A DNA stretch of 64,000 bases from Gracilaria gracilis (GCA_030374805.1 JARGSG010000218.1:310001-374000), one strand, 5' to 3'. Shown: positions 35,414-45,364, counted from the first letter of the stretch. Numbers and translations: made by a program. Notes: generated by a model not told the origin, from the letters alone.

Positions 35414-35557
35414 CAGCGGTAGCGTACAGGTGTGGTTCAAGAACCAGGCGGGACTTGAACCCACGACCCCTGTATCTGGGCCCATAACCATAAAAACAGC
35501 TGAGCAACTCCGGCGCTCTCTGCGCTGGTCCCCTGCACGTGTCACTCATGTTTTATA
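35414..35557 (-). repeat. tRNA-like SINE repeat, copy B (full length)
   Basis: 144 bp. On the minus strand: TATAAAACATGAGTGACACG, an A-box-like TTGCTCAGCTG, a diverged middle with GGTTATGGGCCCAGATAC, and the B box GGTTCAAGTCC in a T-arm GTGGG/CCCGC. The anticodon stem cannot be folded cleanly and about ten extra bases (CTGTTTTTAT) sit in the D-loop, so this is not an intact tRNA gene but a tRNA-derived repeat. Halves of it recur as copies A and C. Confidence 0.75.
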
Positions 35558-37599
35558 GTAATGGCCTTTATGTGCCAGAAAAAATAAGGTTGCTTGCGGT
35601 CCAGCAAAAGGTCGACGACATGATTTTTGTTTGCTGAAAGTTTTGTTAAAGTAGTGAAAGATGCTCCTGTGTTGAGCTCCAATTTTTCTCGTGTTCGCTT
35701 CTTTCTAAAGAATCCAAGTTATGGACCACGTTGCCTTGATTTCTTGGCATTCTCCGTTGAAGGGTTTATGTTACTACCTGGTTTTTTCTAGGGATTTTAA
35801 GAGGGCTGTAGCTTATATATCGCACTAGATACTCTTAGCACGACGCACATGGAGGGGAATTGTTGGATCTCCAGTCTTTTGTTTGACGTAATGAAATTTA
35901 TTAAACTTTTCTTTGAGATTTTGACGGTTGTTGTTGGACGTTTATTGAGGTTTGCCCAGTTATTGAAGTCGGTCTGTAACAGCCCGTGATCTTCTTTATA
36001 TTTTGGTTCACGGTTTGCGACAATATCCAGTAAAACGTCAACAATTTCCGCCCAGTAATTGTGTGTGCTTTTGCGAAACCGAGTGGTTTTGTTTTTGAGT
36101 GAATTAACAGCACTTTTTAGAATATCTCGAAGTTTAATTGTTTGAAAGATTTTATATACGGTAATTTAAAATCTTTTGGGGGCGAACAAAGAATGAATGC
36201 TACAGTGCAACTCCGTTCAGGTGAATTTTGTGGCAGAAATGATACCAAAACTCCATTGTTCGATAGAACCAAAACCACCGTGCACTTGAAGTGCATGACG
36301 GTCAAATAGTGTTTGTGTTGGATGTTGCACAATTTTTTTAAAAATTAAAAGAACAAATATGGACTTAATGCCGTGATTATAATATCAAAAGAAAGGGTAG
36401 TTGTTCAATTTCATTGAAACTAAGAGTTGTTTTGCAGAGGCCAAACTTAAAACCAGTTTTCGACCTCAGTAAGAGCTTTGCTATTAGCAAAATAAACAAA
36501 ACAAGGGCTGTTTATTATTATTATGATGCAACACTTACTTGTAACACAATTAAAAATTTGGAGCATATCATGCATTTTTAAAACGACTCCAAAACCATAA
36601 AACTAATAATAATAATAATAGGAAAGTTAAGTAGCTTTGCAACCTTTTTTCTACGAGAAGCAAGCTTTTCGAAGCACTGATTTTGCCTAGCGGAGCCGAG
36701 GGAGAATAACCATCTGGAAGGCTCATAATATGCAATATTATTGCGCTCGAGTGCCACGTTGATAAGCTGTTTGTAGTATGGAAATGTGAGTGGTGAACAT
36801 GATGTTTCGTCTCATGTGACAATAACGTAAATTTCACACCGTATACGGAAGCGAAAGTATCGATATTTTCCCTCACTTTTGGGAGAGCATCGATATCCCT
36901 CACTCCAAGGTAACAACCTATACTTTCCCTGAGAACGGGCGACAAGACACATTGAGCGCACACTGCACGATGGAAAGCCCCAATGACCTTGAGCGAGTAT
37001 CGAGGTTGGGGCTCTGAAGCTCCATGAAACATTTACACGCGAAAGCTCAGGCAGCAGAGTGATCGCTGCATTGCGCTGCAGCAGATGTGAGGCTCGTGAG
37101 TTGAAAAAAAAGCCTCTTACCTCTTTTTCATACAAAGCATGTGCATGTGCAGACAAGCACAAGGTTCTCGCACCTCCCAGGGAATTTGAACCATACAGTA
37201 TGTTATCTAATGTTGAGCCCTTTGAGGCTATTCAAATGCCACTGTGTGAGGCCATTATATGGGTTTTCTGAGGGCCTACACTCTGCTTCAAAGCGCCGAG
37301 CGTAATCGCCCCGATATAAACAAGGAGTAGCCAGACTTCGAAGGAAAATAGCGTCTGATAACCAGAACAGTTTCTTATATGTTTTTACTGTAAGTGACCC
37401 ATGTTTATTTACTTTTTGATAGATCCGGCGCGGACCCATTCCCTGAAATCTGTACCCCCCTCACTGTAGCGTCCTGCTTGATTTTTGCCACCCCTCTGAA
37501 CAGGGTCAAATTCGTGGGTTCTGTGTCACTCCTGAACCCACTTACGTGACATCGTCAGTAGTCACCCATTCATGTAAGACTCCATGAGCCCTTGCTCCC
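35558..37599. other. AT-rich intergenic stretch, no gene seen
   Basis: No supported coding frame. A short (TAA)n microsatellite lies at about 36,601-36,620. A minus frame at 37,032-36,568 ends in a Leu-rich run created partly by that microsatellite and is not convincing. Confidence 0.5.
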
Positions 37600-38520
37600 G
37601 GCGCATCCGAAGCACATGCTTCAAAAGCGCCAAGGTCATTCGCAGCAAGGTCATTCGCAACAAAGGCACAGCCCTGTGCTCACGCCCAGAGCTGCTCATG
37701 CTCGGCACAGCCGGGCATGAGCGGCTCTAAGCGTGTTCTGACCACCCGCACAGCACTGGCTCATATACGGAAGCTGCTCACGCTCGGCATAGCCAAACAT
37801 GAGTAGCTTGAAATGTATTCAAAGCGCAGGCAAAGCCCTGAGCCCACAGCCTGTGGCTGCTCATGCTCGGCTGTGCCGAGCATGGGCACCTCCAAGCGTG
37901 TTCCAAACCCCTCCCCCGCTCTGTCTCAGAACCAACGCTGATCATGCTCGACTATGCCGAGCATGCAAGAGCAACGCTACTGCGTATTACAACTGCGGGC
38001 ACAGCCCCGAGCTCGCAAATTGGCGCTACTCATGCTCGGCACAGCCGAGCATGAGCAGCTCCAAGCGTGATCAAACCAAGGGCACAGCCCTGGGTCACAT
38101 CCCGAAGCTGCTCATTCTCGGCAAAGCTGAACATGAGCAGCTTCAAACGTGTTCAAAGCGCGTGCACAGCCCTTACCTTATAGCCTGGGACTGCTCATGC
38201 TCGGCTGTGCCGAGCATGAGCAGCTCCAAGCGTGTTCTGACCACTGGCACCGCCCTGTCTGAAATTTACAAGCTTCTCATGCTTGGCACAGCCAAGTAAG
38301 AGCAACGTTGCCGCGTAATCTAAGCGCGGCCACAGGGCTGAGCTCAGAACTTGGGGTTGGTCATGCTCGGCACAGCCGAGCATGAGCAGATTGCAGCATG
38401 TTATAAAGACGGGCACAGCCCTGTGCTCAGAATGTAGGTCTGCTCATGTTCGGTTGTGCCGAGCTTGAGCAGCATCAAATGTTTGATAAGTGCAGCACAG
38501 CAGCCCTGTGATCAGAGGCA
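37600..38520. repeat. hairpin satellite, about ten 83-bp units
   Basis: Ten tandem units start near 37,693, 37,775, 37,858, 37,940, 38,027, 38,108, 38,191, 38,274, 38,358 and 38,440 (spacing 81-87 bp). Each unit has a stem-loop around CTGCTCATGCTCGGC and its reverse complement with a 3-base loop, then a linker such as TCCAAGCGTGTTC, then a second shared motif GGCACAGCCCTG. The best hairpin (38,191-38,223) has 15-bp perfect arms. Loops read ACA, ATA, TGT, TAT, ACA, AAA, TGT, ACA, ACA, TGT. A partial unit and a 15-bp tandem AAGGTCATTCGCA-type repeat precede the array. No coding role is supported. Confidence 0.92.
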
Positions 38521-38926
38521 GTAGTTGCGTATCCTACGATAAGCTGCTCAATTTCTGATGCTTTGAAACTACTGATTTCTTGAAGTTCAAAGCTTGATGA
38601 TTAAGACTGTTTTGATGTTCAATGTACAACTACAAGAGCTTCCTATGTGAAAGTGTAGAATACCTTTAACAAAGCAATGTTTGCTTATAAAGGTAAGTTG
38701 TTGTCCGTAACCTATCTTTAAAATTGTTTAACAATCACTAGAATAAGTAGATTCCAGCATGGTATCAACTAGAAAGCATTAGTTTGGCAATCTATCGCAT
38801 CTTGTGCTTGACAAAAGCCAGTATCTTAGAGGATTGATAGACGTACATCTCGTGTGAACTACCTAAGAGGTATGATTTTGACTACTTAAGTAGGTTAACT
38901 ACCAAACTGTTTGACAAGAGAGTTAA
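38521..38926. other. no gene seen
   Basis: AT-rich sequence between the hairpin satellite and the MITE. It ends with the left TTAA (38,923-38,926). Nothing else was recognised. Confidence 0.5.
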
Positions 38927-39032
38927 TCGGCACTGAGCAGGGTACAGGTGAGGGTACAGTTCTAGCCGTTCGGAGTTTTAAGAAATCCCGATTCTAGCTT
39001 CTGTACCTTTGTCTGTACCCACGTAAGAGCGA
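38927..39032. mobile_element. small MITE with TTAA target duplication
   Basis: A 106-bp element flanked by TTAA at 38,923-38,926 and 39,033-39,036. Its ends are imperfect inverted repeats: left TCG then GGGTACAG and GGTACAG (about 38,940-38,960), right the reverse complement, CTGTACC (39,001) and CTGTACCC (39,013). The TTAA preference suggests a piggyBac-like mobiliser, which is inference. Confidence 0.6.
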
Positions 39033-39036
39033 TTAA

Positions 39037-39855
39037 TTGCCTTGATTGCTGGGTAATTGCAGGAGAATATGGGAACAAACTATAGTTTGTTCCCATATTC
39101 TCCCCATAGGTTTGAAATTGAATTGAAAAAAGCTCTGCGAAGTTTACATATACAGTGAAAGGTTTCAGTGCCGCCTACAGTAGTTTTGTAAGAGATACCT
39201 CTGCTTGTCACGCGCGTTTTTGCAGAAAGGGTACAGAAGGCAGACCCAATATACCATTGAAGACCACCGACGCCGACTCCATGCGCTGGCAGAGGGAGTC
39301 GGGTCGTCGCCTTGACCATACGCAGCGTCACCCGCGTTGTAACGTCAACTTGAACGTGAGCATGTGCTGTTAAATTACCAAAAGACACTCCGCGCGTCTT
39401 TTGTTAACCATATTATAACTTTATGTACAGGAAGAACAGATTCTCACACCTCCCTGTGGCTTGCTATAGGCTGATTATAATTCGCTATTGTGTAATATTG
39501 TAATTTTATAATCTGTGGATTAATCTTTTATAGCTTTTTACCTCGCTCCTTTGCTCGCTCCATATGTTGTATACACTGGCAGTGCCTGCGATCGTATCAT
39601 ATCCAGCTAACATATGCACCCGCATCTTCACAAATTCACGTGTCTTGGCAGGATCGCGCACCCGGTCATGCAAAGTCCTTATTAAATTCTACTTCCTCGC
39701 TCCAAACCTATGGATCATGCATCGCAGCCCTGTACTTAAACGAAGTCGCGCCCGAGCACCTTACCGTCTCATCACCCTAGTCGTTCCTTCGCACATCCGA
39801 TCACTCCCTACGTCCCTGACACTTATCCACTACCGCCGATCATACCGCAATCGCC
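39037..39855. other. intergenic, upstream of the secreted protein gene
   Basis: Contains the 42-bp palindrome. No other gene was recognised. The right end (about 39,540-39,855) is the likely promoter and leader of the following gene; no clear TATA box was singled out. Confidence 0.5.
39062..39103. repeat. perfect 42-bp palindrome
   Basis: Two 21-base arms, starting GGAGAATATGGGAACAAAC and centred on TATA, without spacer or mismatch. It lies 26 bp to the right of the MITE's TTAA. Confidence 0.97.
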
Positions 39856-40296
39856 ATGAAGCTCGCAGTGTTCGTCGCCTCCCTCCTTTTCACGTGTGTG
39901 CTGAGCGCGCCGGTATCTAAACAATTCTTTGGCATCGCGCTGCCGTTCTCGTTCCCGCTCACCCCGCCGCCCAGCACCACCATCCCGGCAGGAGTTCCAG
40001 CCACCGTCACCGTCACTGACACGGTCACGTCCACTGGCGCGGGCGTCGGCGGCGCTGGCGGAGCCGGTGGAGGCGGAACGGCCACCGGCGTGACTGCGGC
40101 CGCTGGTATTGGAGGCGGGCCGATGTCGCCTGGTTTGTTCGCGGGCGCGCTTGGGGCGGGAGGGTCTGGAAATGCTGCTGCTGCTGGCGCTGGATCTACG
40201 GCAACTAACACTGGCACCTTTGTCAACGCTGCTCTCGGTGCCGCCGGGGGGGAGGGTGGCGCTGGGTCGGGCACGGCTATGGCCAGCGCCACGTGA
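39856..40296 (+). CDS. glycine/alanine-rich secreted protein
   Basis: 146-residue protein. The start ATG sits in a good context (AATCGCCATGAAG). Residues 1-18 (MKLAVFVASLLFTCVLSA) form a classic signal peptide with likely cleavage after Ala18. A Pro/Phe/Thr segment follows (residues 19-60, with PFSFPLTPPPSTT and a Val/Thr run), then a low-complexity Gly/Ala/Thr/Ser-rich remainder without Cys. This suggests an extracellular or cell-wall protein; no enzyme motif is visible. An AATAAA lies about 170 bases after the stop, supporting a real transcription unit. The coding part is much more GC-rich than its flanks. I do not recognise a named family. The long complementary frame on the minus strand (40,292-39,840) is a composition shadow. 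Confidence 0.8.
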   Translation: MKLAVFVASLLFTCVLSAPVSKQFFGIALPFSFPLTPPPSTTIPAGVPATVTVTDTVTSTGAGVGGAGGAGGGGTATGVTAAAGIGGGPMSPGLFAGALGAGGSGNAAAAGAGSTATNTGTFVNAALGAAGGEGGAGSGTAMASAT

Positions 40297-40462
40297 ACAA
40301 TGTCGCGTGTTGTTTGCGTGCTCGTAACACGTTTACCGCCCTGCGTTCGGTCTATTTCGTTCTAGCTGAGTGGAAGTTCATGTTGTTTGAGTGTGGTGTG
40401 TGGCTGTTAGATCGGGTAATGTATGGAAAGTTGTTCGGCCTTCACCGCCCCCCTTCGTACTC

Positions 40463-40468
40463 AATAAA
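40463..40468 (+). promoter_or_regulatory. polyadenylation signal AATAAA
   Basis: Canonical hexamer in TCAATAAAGCAC, 167 bases after the stop codon of the glycine-rich protein gene, with a T-rich and GT-containing stretch following. Confidence 0.65.
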
Positions 40469-42373
40469 GCACACAAACACAATCGTTCATCTTGCAGTAC
40501 ATGTTTTTAAGTAAAGGATCACTTTCCACAACGTCCATTTCAAATGTGGTTGACATGACATCACTATGATTATCGTTATGATCGTGATGGTAGGCTCTGC
40601 CGTTGAACCAGATACGAGCTAGGATGTGGGTCACCACATTGTATGGTTTTCCTCGTTACACCCCTCGACTCTCGAGAGCGTTTTGGGTTGAAATATGCCG
40701 AACAGGTTACTAACGGTAAGTTACAAGACGGTCGAAGAAACTATTCGACCTGTGAGTATCGAAGAAAATATATATGGAGAAGTTTGTGTAAGGTTATGTG
40801 GCTAGAGACAGCGAAATTGCGGCGCCAGTGGTGGCGCTTCGGGGTGTAATCTCATCCATGCCGCCTTCGAGCGGCAGCAATGCAATGAAGATCATCAGGC
40901 CAAGCTTGAACAATAAAAATGCGTGGGCGACTGGAGTTATTCGTATATTGGCGGAATATAGAAACTATCAGAACGCCAAAAGCGCCTTTGATATGATTGT
41001 AGGCGGGCTGAATTTGCGTTCAGCTTGCATTTCAAAGTAAGTCAGTGTTTTGTATGCAGAGAATTGTTCGATATATATTATCGGGGCAACAAATAAATAT
41101 TGTGGTCCACACATCAAAGTACTCGTGTATGAATGCACAATGTGTGGCGACACAACTTGCACCAGGCCTGGAGATTACCAGAAATGCGCCGGTGTTTGGC
41201 CAAAACAGAAAGCGCTACACTACAGTATCGCCGTCAATGGACACCCACGATATCCAGTGGATACGGACACGTCTATTCCAGGCACGCATGTGTAGTGAAC
41301 TGGGGGGAAGAGCGGGCGGCTCTGTGACCGCCAGCTGCAGCTGACAGCAGCTACAGCATGCTCCAAGCATTGTTTTGGATAAGATGCATAGTCTGTTGAG
41401 ACTTTCTACCATTGCTCCGCGTTGGCACCAGTTTGAAGAACAGCAAATAGCAAATGCGCTGACTACGTGTTTGCTGTCTTCAACTCGCAAATGCATCTTG
41501 TATATCATTTGACATACTGTGGTCGTCCTCGTAACTGTTCAACATGTTATTTGCACGAATAAATTTAATTTGTCGTTTCATTGTGACGTTGGTTACGCTG
41601 TTTTTGGAGGCTTGGCAAAGATTCGCCCCACACTTTAACAGGACAACTACTACAGCGGCACGACTACTCATAAGATTTGTTTTGTTTTCTGCAGATCCGA
41701 AGGTAGGAGATTATAACTTCTTGTGTACCCTTGGTAGGATAGTTTAGGTACCAACGGTATCTTACCCCACCATCTTCAGAAATTGCGGAAAGAAGTCAAA
41801 GAGGGTCCCCATCGGCCGTGATCCACGCATGCACGGATGCAAATCAGCCTTTATTTTTGATGATTTTTATAAACTTACACATTATATTTATATGCCGTTT
41901 TGACACCTTTTAAGAAGGTCCTCTGATTTGCATGTAGCCTTCTCGTTCTTGATTCGTTTTGCTTCTACTTCTCCATCTTTGTAGCTAACACGATTAGCTT
42001 TATATCGAACTGTCGAATGTCAAAAATGAAGGAAGAGCCGTCAAGTTATGCTTGCTTAGATCCGGCACAGATGCTCCGAATGAAAAAATTACAAATTACA
42101 AGTTGAACAGTTATACAATTTGTAACTATCTTGGATATTAACTTACATCAATACTGTACACGTACTAGTTTCTTTAGTGTATCTAATTTAGGCGGGATAT
42201 CTAACTAGTTTCTAATGTGCGGCCATACCAGCAGTCAACTGGTATATTATAAAGGTCACTCATCTTCGAGTGGCCACTCACTACGGCAGCTCAGAGCACC
42301 GAGTGACTGTGCCCCGTTCCTTTGCCTTTCTTCGGTAGAATAATCTTGTTCACCAGTCTGCGCTGCCTATCTT
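40469..42373. other. intergenic, no gene supported
   Basis: Several frames of 60-100 codons overlap on both strands (41,045-41,344, 41,480-41,750) without a recognisable domain, signal peptide or consistent start. Nothing can be assigned. Confidence 0.5.
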
Positions 42374-42643
42374 TTAATACGACCTACTCAACGGCCTCTC
42401 AGCCTGTACTGTAGTAGGTGGTGAAATGATCTGCTCCGTCAGCTGGATGAACCTCTCTCGATCGAACCATTCGGGCGTTTCTTGCGGCACGTCAGAAGGC
42501 AGTGGTGAGGCAACATATGCTCCAACTGATATACTAGAAAGACCCAGGAGATGTGGAAGAGGACTTGTGGGCGTCCAGAGCGTTGCAAATGATTCGGTGC
42601 ATCCGAGCAGAAGAGCAACACACAAGAATGTGATGGAGCGCAT
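42374..42643 (-). CDS. small secreted protein, unrecognised
   Basis: 89 residues. The start ATG is in a strong context (CCGCCATGCG). Residues 1-20 (MRSITFLCVALLLGCTESFA) are a convincing signal peptide. The mature part is Pro/Ser-rich, then acidic and amphipathic (PEWFDRERFIQLTEQII), with no Cys pattern. An AT-rich TATATAAT lies only about 22 bases before the ATG, too close to serve as TATA box for this start, and an out-of-frame ATG sits in it. No family was recognised. It could be an extracellular peptide or an effector-like protein, but this is not shown. The overlapping plus frame 42,426-42,902 has no such features. Confidence 0.5.
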   Translation of the reverse strand: MRSITFLCVALLLGCTESFATLWTPTSPLPHLLGLSSISVGAYVASPLPSDVPQETPEWFDRERFIQLTEQIISPPTTVQAERPLSRSY

Positions 42644-42729
42644 GGCGGTGGTAGCGCCATTATATATGAGTAACTTCTGGAGTAAGACGCTAGTAGTAAC
42701 TCTTTTCTCGTCTTTGCGCCTTCCGACAT

Positions 42730-43281
42730 CTCGTTCGTTTGATCACCCTACGCGAACCTTATCCACAAACACAACAGAATCAGACGTGTGCGAGACGACC
42801 GCGTGTCCACCTCAGCACCGCACTTGTACCCGTTGGTGCACTCCTGCTCTTGTATGTCGCCGAACTTGGAATCATTCTGGGTGGTACTCAAGCACGCTTT
42901 GATTTTCATTCTCGTCAAAATTTTGATCCGGTTATCGCTCTCGTGTACAGAACCCCTCGCCCGCGAAGTATGAGTTATGTTGACATTCGAGTGACCCGAT
43001 ATCGTCACGAGAATGCCATCATAACTCGCTTATCGCACAGCTGGCACACGCGTCCAATGTTTGGGCATCTGGTTTGAGTAGCTTGTGAAACCTAGAGGAC
43101 CACAGTAAAGATTAAATTTGCATTGCTTTCGCTGGGCCAAGTCATATTTCACTGTCTATGACGGACCAAATTGTTATTTCACTGTTTATGAAGGACCAAA
43201 TTGTTATTTGCACTGCTTCTGTGGGATAAGCGCTCATCCACACCTGAAAAACTGTGATCACTTCTTTGTGATCACTTCTTT
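42730..43281. other. intergenic with two short tandem repeats
   Basis: A 30-bp unit (ATTTCACTGTCTATGACGG-type) repeats at 43,146, 43,176 and partly 43,206. A 16-bp unit (GTGATCACTTCTTT-type) repeats at 43,254-43,284. No gene is supported in this stretch. Confidence 0.6.
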
Positions 43282-43923
43282 GTGCCCACTCGCGGTCTAT
43301 TTCAACATGGTAACGTTCTTAAATGCGTGCAGACAACTTCGAAATTGATCTTATCTCTGTTGGAAACCATAATCGGATTTCAAATTGTTTTCGGTTCGGG
43401 TGAGACTTATATCCACATTTACTCTCAAAATGGAAGTTATTCTGCTGTGGATCTTTCGACAACCGTTCGTTCTGTTGATGGTACAGATATGAGGACGATC
43501 CCAATACGCCCGGATTTGATGCACTATCAATCCCGCAACGAGTTCTTCAACGGGCTTTTAAACGCTATTCGTCTGAGATTGAGATATAGGCATTTGAATC
43601 AAAACTTAACTCTCTGGTCTGTATTTCAAGTTCTTGGGTCTCAAAATCAGACTCAACAATTGGTCTACGGACACCGACATGATTGGGATGATTCGCTGCA
43701 AGCTATTGAGAACGCAGTGATTGAAGAACTTCGTCATTTGGACCTGGTGTTGAATTCCAGTGGCGAGCCTTGGGTGTTTGTAGCACCAAACACTATTGGA
43801 CAGCGAAAGACTTTGAAATTGATGGCTGTCTTGACGCCGTATCGAATACCTCGCGGTTGGTTGGTTGTCGTAACTACGCTTGAGCACGTGGTATCTACCC
43901 AACACGTTTGTGACTCAATTTGA
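43282..43923 (+). CDS. unrecognised protein-like frame
   Basis: An open frame of 213 codons that reads like real protein (even composition, helical segments such as SRNEFFNGLLNAIRLRLRY and DSLQAIENAVIEELRHL) but has no ATG in its first third; the first in-frame Met is near 43,486. A splice acceptor-like TGCAG near 43,333 could supply an upstream exon. The end is overlapped by another open frame (43,880-44,068, with FDDAAYIAMKELIGDD), so either an intron or a frameshift lies near 43,880. No family was recognised. It may be a host gene or a decayed element gene. Confidence 0.35.
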   Translation: MPTRGLFQHGNVLKCVQTTSKLILSLLETIIGFQIVFGSGETYIHIYSQNGSYSAVDLSTTVRSVDGTDMRTIPIRPDLMHYQSRNEFFNGLLNAIRLRLRYRHLNQNLTLWSVFQVLGSQNQTQQLVYGHRHDWDDSLQAIENAVIEELRHLDLVLNSSGEPWVFVAPNTIGQRKTLKLMAVLTPYRIPRGWLVVVTTLEHVVSTQHVCDSI

Positions 43924-44068
43924 TGACGCGGCGTACATAGCAATGAAGGAGCTTATTGGTGACGACTGTGTTCTTGGGCCGATTGCTGACAGTGATCGTG
44001 TTGAGAGCAAGGAGTTCGATCTTCACAAATGGGGTATTGGCTGGAGGAAACGTACCCAAACGAACTAG

Positions 44069-44935
44069 CACAAAATAGGTAGAGCTGCGGTAAGGAAGAC
44101 GTGCACTCGCCGGCGGTGCGAATCACTTCAGAGTTCATGGGTAGGATGCGGCTCGTTTAGATAGCTTGCGATCTAGTACAAAAACCATATGTACAATACG
44201 TACATCTTTCTACTCATTGGATTTGCATTAGGCTTGGTCCGTCTCGAACTGCGAGCGAGAGATCGCGCAACGTACGCGTTCCAACTGCTCTAAAGTTTTG
44301 CAAGTCTGGCAGCAGTTCTGGGTACATGCTAAGACAAACAGGGCAAAAGAAGTTGAAACCGTTGTTCTCAATATACATGCGTTTAAATAGCCCCTGGGTT
44401 GTCATATCCTGTATCACAGTGGGCACATTGGTGTATGGTAGATCGGGTTGAAGAGTGTGAACCTATATTTTGCGAAGTTGAAGAAACTCGGCTGAAATCT
44501 GCTGTGGCCTAGTTTACAAACAGCTCCAGCAATATCTGCGGAAGCACGTGTCGAACCATAACAAACTATGGAAACGGGGTGTACGGCACCATGCTTATAA
44601 GGTCGTAGCATTACATTTCCCAACAGCAACTCTAACACAGCCACCGCAGTTCTTTGGTACTGTTGTCAACGCGATAACTTATGTAGCATGAGCACGAAAT
44701 AGGACACTGCCAATGTTACCAGCCCTTTTATTCTCTCTCTTTCGTTGGAGGAGTGGCGCTGTGTTTCCCCAAGCAGAAAAACACTCGCGGACACGGAAAA
44801 ACGGCTAAGAAAAGACAAAATGCTCACGATCCTTTCACCTAGTGCACTCCGACGCGCCCAATGTGCCTGACAGACAAGTGCAAAGCACAGCTGCCGGTGA
44901 CTTGCTTGTCTGTATATATGGCAGGAGACCGAGAG
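44069..44935. other. intergenic, weak minus-strand frames
   Basis: Minus frames at 44,644-44,414 and 44,426-44,214 (the latter with FFCPVCLSMYPELLPDL) could be exons of a small gene, but no start, splice sites or family could be settled. Otherwise nothing was seen. Confidence 0.35.
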
Positions 44936-45364
44936 TCAAGCACTTGCAGAGGGAATGTCATGATGCCGGCTAGCGTGATGAATGGTGGTTGAGTTGGCCA
45001 ACTCACACCACCTTGAATTGCAAATCGGCTTTCTACTGTTCTGAAAACTGAAGTAGATGCGAATAAAATACCAGACCGGGAGGTTCAAGAGAGCTCCAAG
45101 AAAAACACCAATCTTGTACATACGCGCCCTTTTGCCAACTATCCCCAATTTGTTTGCGCAGTCAAAGCAGCAAAGCGCGAACACGTTGAAGATTAATCCG
45201 AGCAAGAAGCCGAGAAAAAAATACTTGACAAGCGCATCATCGCCACGTGAGTGTTCCGTTATGGTCATCGTAGGGCGGGCGTCTAAGCCTTGCGCAGTTG
45301 TTTGCACGCTGTGCCCGACTGAGGCGTCCCCGGCTACCGGTTCAGGTTTGGTGGGTTGGTGCAT
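44936..45364 (-). CDS. two-pass membrane protein, unrecognised
   Basis: 142 residues if started at the ATG at 45,364 (ACAAGATGCACC), which I prefer to the longer frame from 45,685 because the upstream text looks untranslated. Residues 1-47 are polar, rich in Thr/Pro/Gln. Two hydrophobic spans follow, about residues 48-68 (FFLGFLLGLIFNVFALCC) and 82-105 (IGVFLGALLNLPVWYFIRIY), separated by a short basic loop with KRARMYK. The C-terminal tail is His/Ser-rich. The protein is likely in a cellular membrane with both ends on one side. No family was recognised. The plus-strand frame 45,057-45,725 is its antisense shadow. Confidence 0.5.
   Translation of the reverse strand: MHQPTKPEPVAGDASVGHSVQTTAQGLDARPTMTITEHSRGDDALVKYFFLGFLLGLIFNVFALCCFDCANKLGIVGKRARMYKIGVFLGALLNLPVWYFIRIYFSFQNSRKPICNSRWCELANSTTIHHASRHHDIPSASA

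Noticed and set aside
35414-35557. Functional tRNA gene
   Set aside because: The B box and T-arm are good, but the anticodon stem does not pair and the D-loop is enlarged, so a tRNA-derived repeat fits better.
31918-35557. The tRNA-like copies as the LTRs of the Copia fragment
   Set aside because: They do not start with TG and end with CA at matching places, no primer site follows copy B, and the repeat contains Pol III boxes instead.
36568-37032. 154-codon minus frame with a Leu-rich C-terminal span
   Set aside because: The hydrophobic end comes from a (TAA)n microsatellite, and the rest has no domain or credible start.
37799-38299. 166-codon frame inside the hairpin satellite
   Set aside because: It only translates the 83-bp repeat (Cys/Ser/Ala/His-rich), and no unit length keeps it in frame across the array.
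37690-38510. CRISPR array
   Set aside because: Spacing is regular, but the so-called spacers are also repeats, there are no cas genes, and the surroundings are eukaryotic.
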